Shown here piece by piece: positions 60,464 through 64,000 of a DNA stretch of 64,000 nucleotides. The DNA is taken from assembly GCF_002834235.1 (NCBI RefSeq), contig NZ_NNBY01000036.1, positions 124,001 through 188,000 of the forward strand. The letters run 5' to 3'. Numbering within the stretch: the first letter of the stretch is position 1; each line of letters begins with the position of its first letter. Under the pieces are notes generated by a model that had not been told where the DNA came from, searched no databases, and worked only from the letters and a program-made list of their open reading frames with translations. Made by a program: the position numbers and the translations under genes. This DNA comes from Ruminococcus bromii (GTDB taxonomy: Bacteria; Bacillota; Clostridia; Oscillospirales; Acutalibacteraceae).

Positions 60464-61207
60464 TCAGCGTATAGTATCAAGCTCTTTAGGTTTGTACTGA
60501 TACGCTTTTATTTCACCGTTCTGCTTGTAAAAGCGTTCGGGGAATTTAAATTTTTCTCTGTATTTCTGCTCCAAATATTTCGGTAAGTCCTTAAACTTTT
60601 CAGAGTCAATAGGAGCGTAGGCGATAAAGAAATCTCCTGCAATTATATCAATAATTTCTTTGGCTTTTTCGTCATAAACCGCCCTGTTAAGTGGCAAGCC
60701 GTTCATTTTTCCTTCCTCGTTGCATATGATTGCCACCTCATCTTCAAATGGCATATATTCCTCAATATTTCCTCCGACAAGTTTCTGCATAGCTTCAAGG
60801 GAGTTATCAATTGCAACGGTTTTCGGATAATGATTCGCCTGAATATAGAGGACAGTAATCATATTTTTACTGACTGTATCCTGCGTTTTTGACGGCTCAA
60901 AATCCACCTTTTTGAAGTCGTAGGTATTGCAGAAATAAAAGCCTTTTTCCAAACTTTCATCCTCCAAAACCTCAACCACATCCGATATTGAAAGCGATCT
61001 GCCACGATACCCTGTCGGGTGGTCTGTATTAAACCTTGAGTAAACATCATCAAGAGTTTTGCAGTCAACATTACCGCTGAAAACCTTGTCGTAAATTTTG
61101 CTGTTAATTGCAGAATTCCCCTGTGCTTTTTCAAGATACTTTGTATCAACAAACGCAACTCTATGAGTATCACGCTCGTGATTGATCTGATAAATGCTAA
61201 TTTTCAT
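60464..61207 (-). CDS. YodL/DUF3846-domain ICE protein
   Basis: 247 residues. The YodL-like N-terminal domain (MKISIYQINHERDTHRVAFV ... YSRFNTDHPTGYRGRSLSIS) and a C-terminal DUF3846 domain (TVAIDNSLEAMQKLVGGNIE, ICNEEGKMNGLPLNRAVYDE) are both typical of antirestriction-associated proteins of large Firmicutes ICEs. Exact biochemical role unknown. The start shares a base with the stop of the TOPRIM gene (TAATG). Confidence 0.82.
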   Translation of the reverse strand: MKISIYQINHERDTHRVAFVDTKYLEKAQGNSAINSKIYDKVFSGNVDCKTLDDVYSRFNTDHPTGYRGRSLSISDVVEVLEDESLEKGFYFCNTYDFKKVDFEPSKTQDTVSKNMITVLYIQANHYPKTVAIDNSLEAMQKLVGGNIEEYMPFEDEVAIICNEEGKMNGLPLNRAVYDEKAKEIIDIIAGDFFIAYAPIDSEKFKDLPKYLEQKYREKFKFPERFYKQNGEIKAYQYKPKELDTIR

Positions 61208-62169
61208 TATCTTTCGTAATTCCTTTCTTTAGATTTTTGCTTTGAGATATTAAGCTGTAAACACAAAAAGTCGTTGAAATCCTTGCCCCTTGGCGGCGGT
61301 AAATCAACGACCTTGTAATCATTTTTCAGTTTGTTTATAAGAGCAGTTGCGGCTTCTCTGCCGCTTCTGTCATTATCAAAGTGGATAGCGATTCTTGCTG
61401 TGTTTGAATGGTCTTTCAGATAATTTTCAAGTGCAACAGGCACTTTACCGACACCTGTTTTCTTATTTGCCGAGTAAACTCCCGCAAGTGATAAGAGGTT
61501 GTACTTGCGGTAAACATAGCCATTGATTTTCAGCAAAGTTGCGTAAGATAAAAGGTCAATCGGACATTCAAAAATGTGGACTGTGTTACTAACTCCGTCA
61601 GCCAATCTGAAAGAATAATGCTTGTCACTTCCCGAACAGTCACCTAAAATTCTCCTGCTGTCTGTCGCACGGTAGGAAGCATATCTCGGATTATTTTCCT
61701 TATCAAAGCCAACAAAAACTACATCGTGATACGGAAGGCTCTCGAAAATCTTACCCTCGGATATGCAAAAATCAATAAGCTCCCTGTCAATACCTCTGCC
61801 GCAAAGATACTTGAAAATCACTCTGTTGGAAGTACTTTTATCAGGCAGAAGCAACGGCTTGGGTTGCTTGATTTCTTTTTGCTGCAAATTGATATTCTGC
61901 GTTACCGCACACTTTCCGACTATGGTTTCAACGGCTTGTACAAAGTCCAAGCCTTTAACTTTTATCAGGTAATCAAGGGCAGAGTATCCTCCGAAGCCTC
62001 TTGACCACCACATCCATTTTCCGTTTGAGATTTTCAGACTGTCGTGTGTACGAGTGCAGTATGTTCCGTCCGAAAGTCTGACAAGCTCATTTGGCTCGTG
62101 GTTCTGTAAATATGTCAGCAAGTCCATTTCTCTCGCTTTTTCTACAGCCTGCGGATCAACATATGGCAT
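61207..62169 (-). CDS. DUF3991/TOPRIM primase-like protein
   Basis: 320 residues. The N-terminal zinc-finger/DUF3991-like part (VEKAREMDLLTYLQNH ... GKWMWWSRGFGGYSALDYLI) precedes a TOPRIM fold (VHIFECPIDLLSYATLL with the catalytic Glu; IHFDNDRSGREAA for DxDxxG). Likely primes or processes the transferred single strand (CHC2-less primase homologues in ICEs). Confidence 0.85.
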   Translation of the reverse strand: MPYVDPQAVEKAREMDLLTYLQNHEPNELVRLSDGTYCTRTHDSLKISNGKWMWWSRGFGGYSALDYLIKVKGLDFVQAVETIVGKCAVTQNINLQQKEIKQPKPLLLPDKSTSNRVIFKYLCGRGIDRELIDFCISEGKIFESLPYHDVVFVGFDKENNPRYASYRATDSRRILGDCSGSDKHYSFRLADGVSNTVHIFECPIDLLSYATLLKINGYVYRKYNLLSLAGVYSANKKTGVGKVPVALENYLKDHSNTARIAIHFDNDRSGREAATALINKLKNDYKVVDLPPPRGKDFNDFLCLQLNISKQKSKERNYER

Positions 62170-62174
62170 AGCGT

Positions 62175-62516
62175 TTACCTGCTGTCCTTATCTTTCTGCT
62201 TTGCTTTCATTTCCTTAACTGCCAATTTAATACGGTCATCTATTGTTTCACGGAGCATATCGCAATAGCTCATATCGTTACCGCACCACTCCTGATAAAT
62301 ATCATCAAGAGGGGCTTTCAGCTGGTATAAAGACTTCGCTTCGGTTTGAGAAAACTCTGTGTATTCAAAAATTGCAAGCAAATCTTCCTTGATAACTTTC
62401 TCGTAACTTCCCTCAATAATCTGTTCAGGCGGCTTTGTTTTAAGTTCTGAAATAAAGCTGTCAAATTCGTTTTTCATCTTGTTGTACAACAGCTCGTTAT
62501 AGTCAACAGTAGTCAT
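62175..62516 (-). CDS. DUF3848-like small ICE protein
   Basis: 113 residues from ATG 62516 (AGGAGG upstream), begins MTTVDYNELLYNKMKNEFDS. Helical, with a Lys-rich end. It lies in the gap between the helicase and the TOPRIM gene in these elements. No catalytic motif; function unknown. A longer upstream frame overlaps the helicase and is rejected. Confidence 0.75.
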   Translation of the reverse strand: MTTVDYNELLYNKMKNEFDSFISELKTKPPEQIIEGSYEKVIKEDLLAIFEYTEFSQTEAKSLYQLKAPLDDIYQEWCGNDMSYCDMLRETIDDRIKLAVKEMKAKQKDKDSR

Positions 62517-62526
62517 AAAATTCCTC

Positions 62527-64000
62527 CTATCTTTCTCTGTCGTCTCTGCTTCTTGTGGGTGGCAGGTCGCCCTCGTCAGGCTCGCCTCCGACAACGGGAG
62601 TATCTCCCTTATCCATATCAAGCAGGGCATTCAGCTCGGTCAGACGAGTCATTTTTTGTTTCAATTCATCCTCCTGTGCAAACGGTTTTTCCACCTCAAC
62701 CTTTGCGGTTTCAAGCTGTGCCTTTGTATTTTCCAGCTGTTCCTCCGCCTTGTGCAATCTGGTTTCAATATTATCAGCAGCGTTATCAATTCGGGTTATA
62801 TTTCCGTAAACATCTGTGCCGAGAGTAACTGAATGTGTGAAATGCCCTTTGAGTTTTACGGCATATGCACGCTCAAAGATATCAAATTCAAGTTCCATCT
62901 TAAACCCTCTGTACTCACCGAGAGGAGTAGGCTCGGAAGTTGTTTTTGCTTTGCAGGCTTCAATAATCACCTGACCTGCTTCTGCCTTTTCTGTGTAGCT
63001 GTAACCGTCAATAACCATTCCTGCAAACTTGCCGTCAACCTCTTTCGGGTGTGCTTTGGCAATCTCTAAATCTGCTTTCAGTCCGTCAACTCTTGCAGTC
63101 AGCAATGATATTTCTTGCGGATAAAACTTTATGATTTTATCTTCAAGCTCATACTTTTCCGAAAGGTAATGTGACTTATACAGTCGTAGCTTTTGCACCT
63201 GAATATCCAAATCCATTTTCTCCCTGATATACGGATTTCCCGTTGCAAGCATCTTGATTTCAGCATAGGAAAGAGCAGTATCGTCTATATCCTCGGCAGA
63301 ACGGACAGGAGATTTTGAAGTCATAATTTGTGAAGCAAACTTCTGTTTACCCTCGACAAGCTGATACAGATATGCGTCAAAGGTTTCCTCGGTTACATAT
63401 CGGTAAACATCTACATCTGTGTTTTCATTTCCTTGACGGATAATTCGTCCCGAACGCTGTTCAAGGTCTGACGGTCTCCACGGACAGTCAATATCGTGCA
63501 AGGCTATGAGCTTGTTCTGAACATTCGTACCGGCACCCATTTTCTGTGTAGAACCGAGCAAAACTCTGACTTCTCCTTTGCGCACCTTTTTGAAAAGCTC
63601 CTGCTTTTGCGCCTCGGTTTTTGCTTCGTGTATAAAGCTGATTTCGCTTTCGGGTACACCTTGCTCTATCAGCTTTCTGCGAATATCCGTATAGACCGAA
63701 AACTCTGTGTCCGGTTTCGGAGTGGAGAGGTCGCAGAACACAAGCTGAGCTGATTTTTTGTCTGCGTTCTCCTGCCAAATCGTAAAAATATTATCAATAC
63801 AAGCATTGATTTTACTGCCCTCAAAGTCAGGAAGCAGAGGATTTATCATACGCTGGTCAAGGGCAAGCTTTCGTCCGTCGTTGGTGATTTTCAGCATATT
63901 ATCTACGCTTGCGTCAACCTGATTGTTTCTCACTTTTTCGGCTCGTTCTCCAAGCTCTTCTACCATAGCCTTTTGAAAATCGGAAGGCTTTACGGCAACA
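62527..64000 (-). CDS. SNF2/superfamily 2 helicase of the ICE, N-terminus outside window
   Basis: The 3' 490 codons of a much larger gene that continues past the window edge. The helicase C domain reads VLLGSTQKMGAGTNVQNKLI and QRSGRIIRQGNENTDVDVYR (motifs V and VI). MTSKSPVRSAEDIDDTALSY and a long coiled-coil tail follow. In related ICEs this gene encodes a giant methylase/helicase (over 2000 residues) that may protect or unwind transferred DNA. Only the helicase part is visible here. Confidence 0.85.
   Translation of the reverse strand, partial: VAVKPSDFQKAMVEELGERAEKVRNNQVDASVDNMLKITNDGRKLALDQRMINPLLPDFEGSKINACIDNIFTIWQENADKKSAQLVFCDLSTPKPDTEFSVYTDIRRKLIEQGVPESEISFIHEAKTEAQKQELFKKVRKGEVRVLLGSTQKMGAGTNVQNKLIALHDIDCPWRPSDLEQRSGRIIRQGNENTDVDVYRYVTEETFDAYLYQLVEGKQKFASQIMTSKSPVRSAEDIDDTALSYAEIKMLATGNPYIREKMDLDIQVQKLRLYKSHYLSEKYELEDKIIKFYPQEISLLTARVDGLKADLEIAKAHPKEVDGKFAGMVIDGYSYTEKAEAGQVIIEACKAKTTSEPTPLGEYRGFKMELEFDIFERAYAVKLKGHFTHSVTLGTDVYGNITRIDNAADNIETRLHKAEEQLENTKAQLETAKVEVEKPFAQEDELKQKMTRLTELNALLDMDKGDTPVVGGEPDEGDLPPTRSRDDRER

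Larger units (their letters stand above)
18824..64000. mobile_element. Integrative conjugative element (Tn1549-like organisation), right end outside window
   Basis: A tyrosine integrase and excisionase lie directly after tRNA-Trp. A full Gram-positive conjugation module (VirB4, VirB6, VirD4, PrgI, CHAP hydrolase, sortase, relaxase, MobC) lies at the other side, with cargo between. Gene order and family content (Maff2, PcfB, ArdC-like, YodL/DUF3846, TOPRIM, SNF2 giant helicase) match large Firmicutes ICEs. The left boundary at the tRNA 3' end is inferred. The right junction and its direct repeat are not in the window. Confidence 0.8.

Overview
The window looks like a chromosomal segment of a low- to mid-GC Gram-positive anaerobe of the Clostridia, most likely a gut Oscillospiraceae/Ruminococcaceae relative. 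This is inferred from a T-box upstream of alaS, AGGAGG-type ribosome binding sites, flavin-dependent thymidylate synthase (ThyX), secreted Ser-rich and BspA/FN3/Big_2 surface proteins, and an integrative conjugative element (ICE) of the Tn1549-like Firmicutes type. No species can be named from the sequence alone.

Chromosomal part (1-18823). Almost everything is on the minus strand: trxB (cut by the window edge) with trxA, nfo, tRNA-Pro, a secreted Ser-rich protein, T-box-controlled alaS, and a long overlapping operon thyX - tmk - DUF2156 - GNAT - DJ-1 - 5-formyl-THF cyclo-ligase - mltG - U32 peptidase-like tRNA hydroxylase. Then come a repetitive secreted LRR/Big_2/FN3 protein, a small XRE regulator, pncB, a 55-residue zinc-ribbon gene and tRNA-Trp. 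Several consensus sigma-A promoters and rho-independent terminators can be placed.

Mobile element (about 18824 to beyond 64000). An integrase and excisionase lie just past tRNA-Trp and transcribe toward it. Behind them are a MazF-like toxin, a sigma-like regulator with a structured leader, a type III restriction-modification pair and an HD hydrolase. The cargo then contains a compact minus-strand operon of about 16 kb (28.2-44.3 kb, with a promoter at 44.4 kb and a terminator at 27.9 kb). After decayed integrase and SLOG genes and a second XRE regulator comes the conjugation module: CHAP hydrolase, sortase B, VirB4, PrgI, VirB6, Maff2, VirD4, ArdC-like, PcfB, relaxase, MobC, a candidate oriT, a TOPRIM protein and a huge SNF2-type helicase. 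An OLD-family nuclease with its own promoter and terminator sits inside the conjugation module.

Most interesting region. The 16-kb cargo operon encodes an Lgt-like membrane enzyme, a small membrane protein, a zinc-ribbon coiled-coil protein, a large FtsK/SpoIIIE ATPase, two paralogous small helical proteins, a HerA-like ATPase, an 802-residue coiled-coil/Gly-Ser/metallopeptidase protein, a 4-nt-overlapping small partner, two paralogous proteins and a zinc-ribbon membrane protein. It resembles a translocation or toxin-delivery (or defence) machine built on two different ATPases, and matches no standard system that I recognise. Function is inferred; no search could be run.
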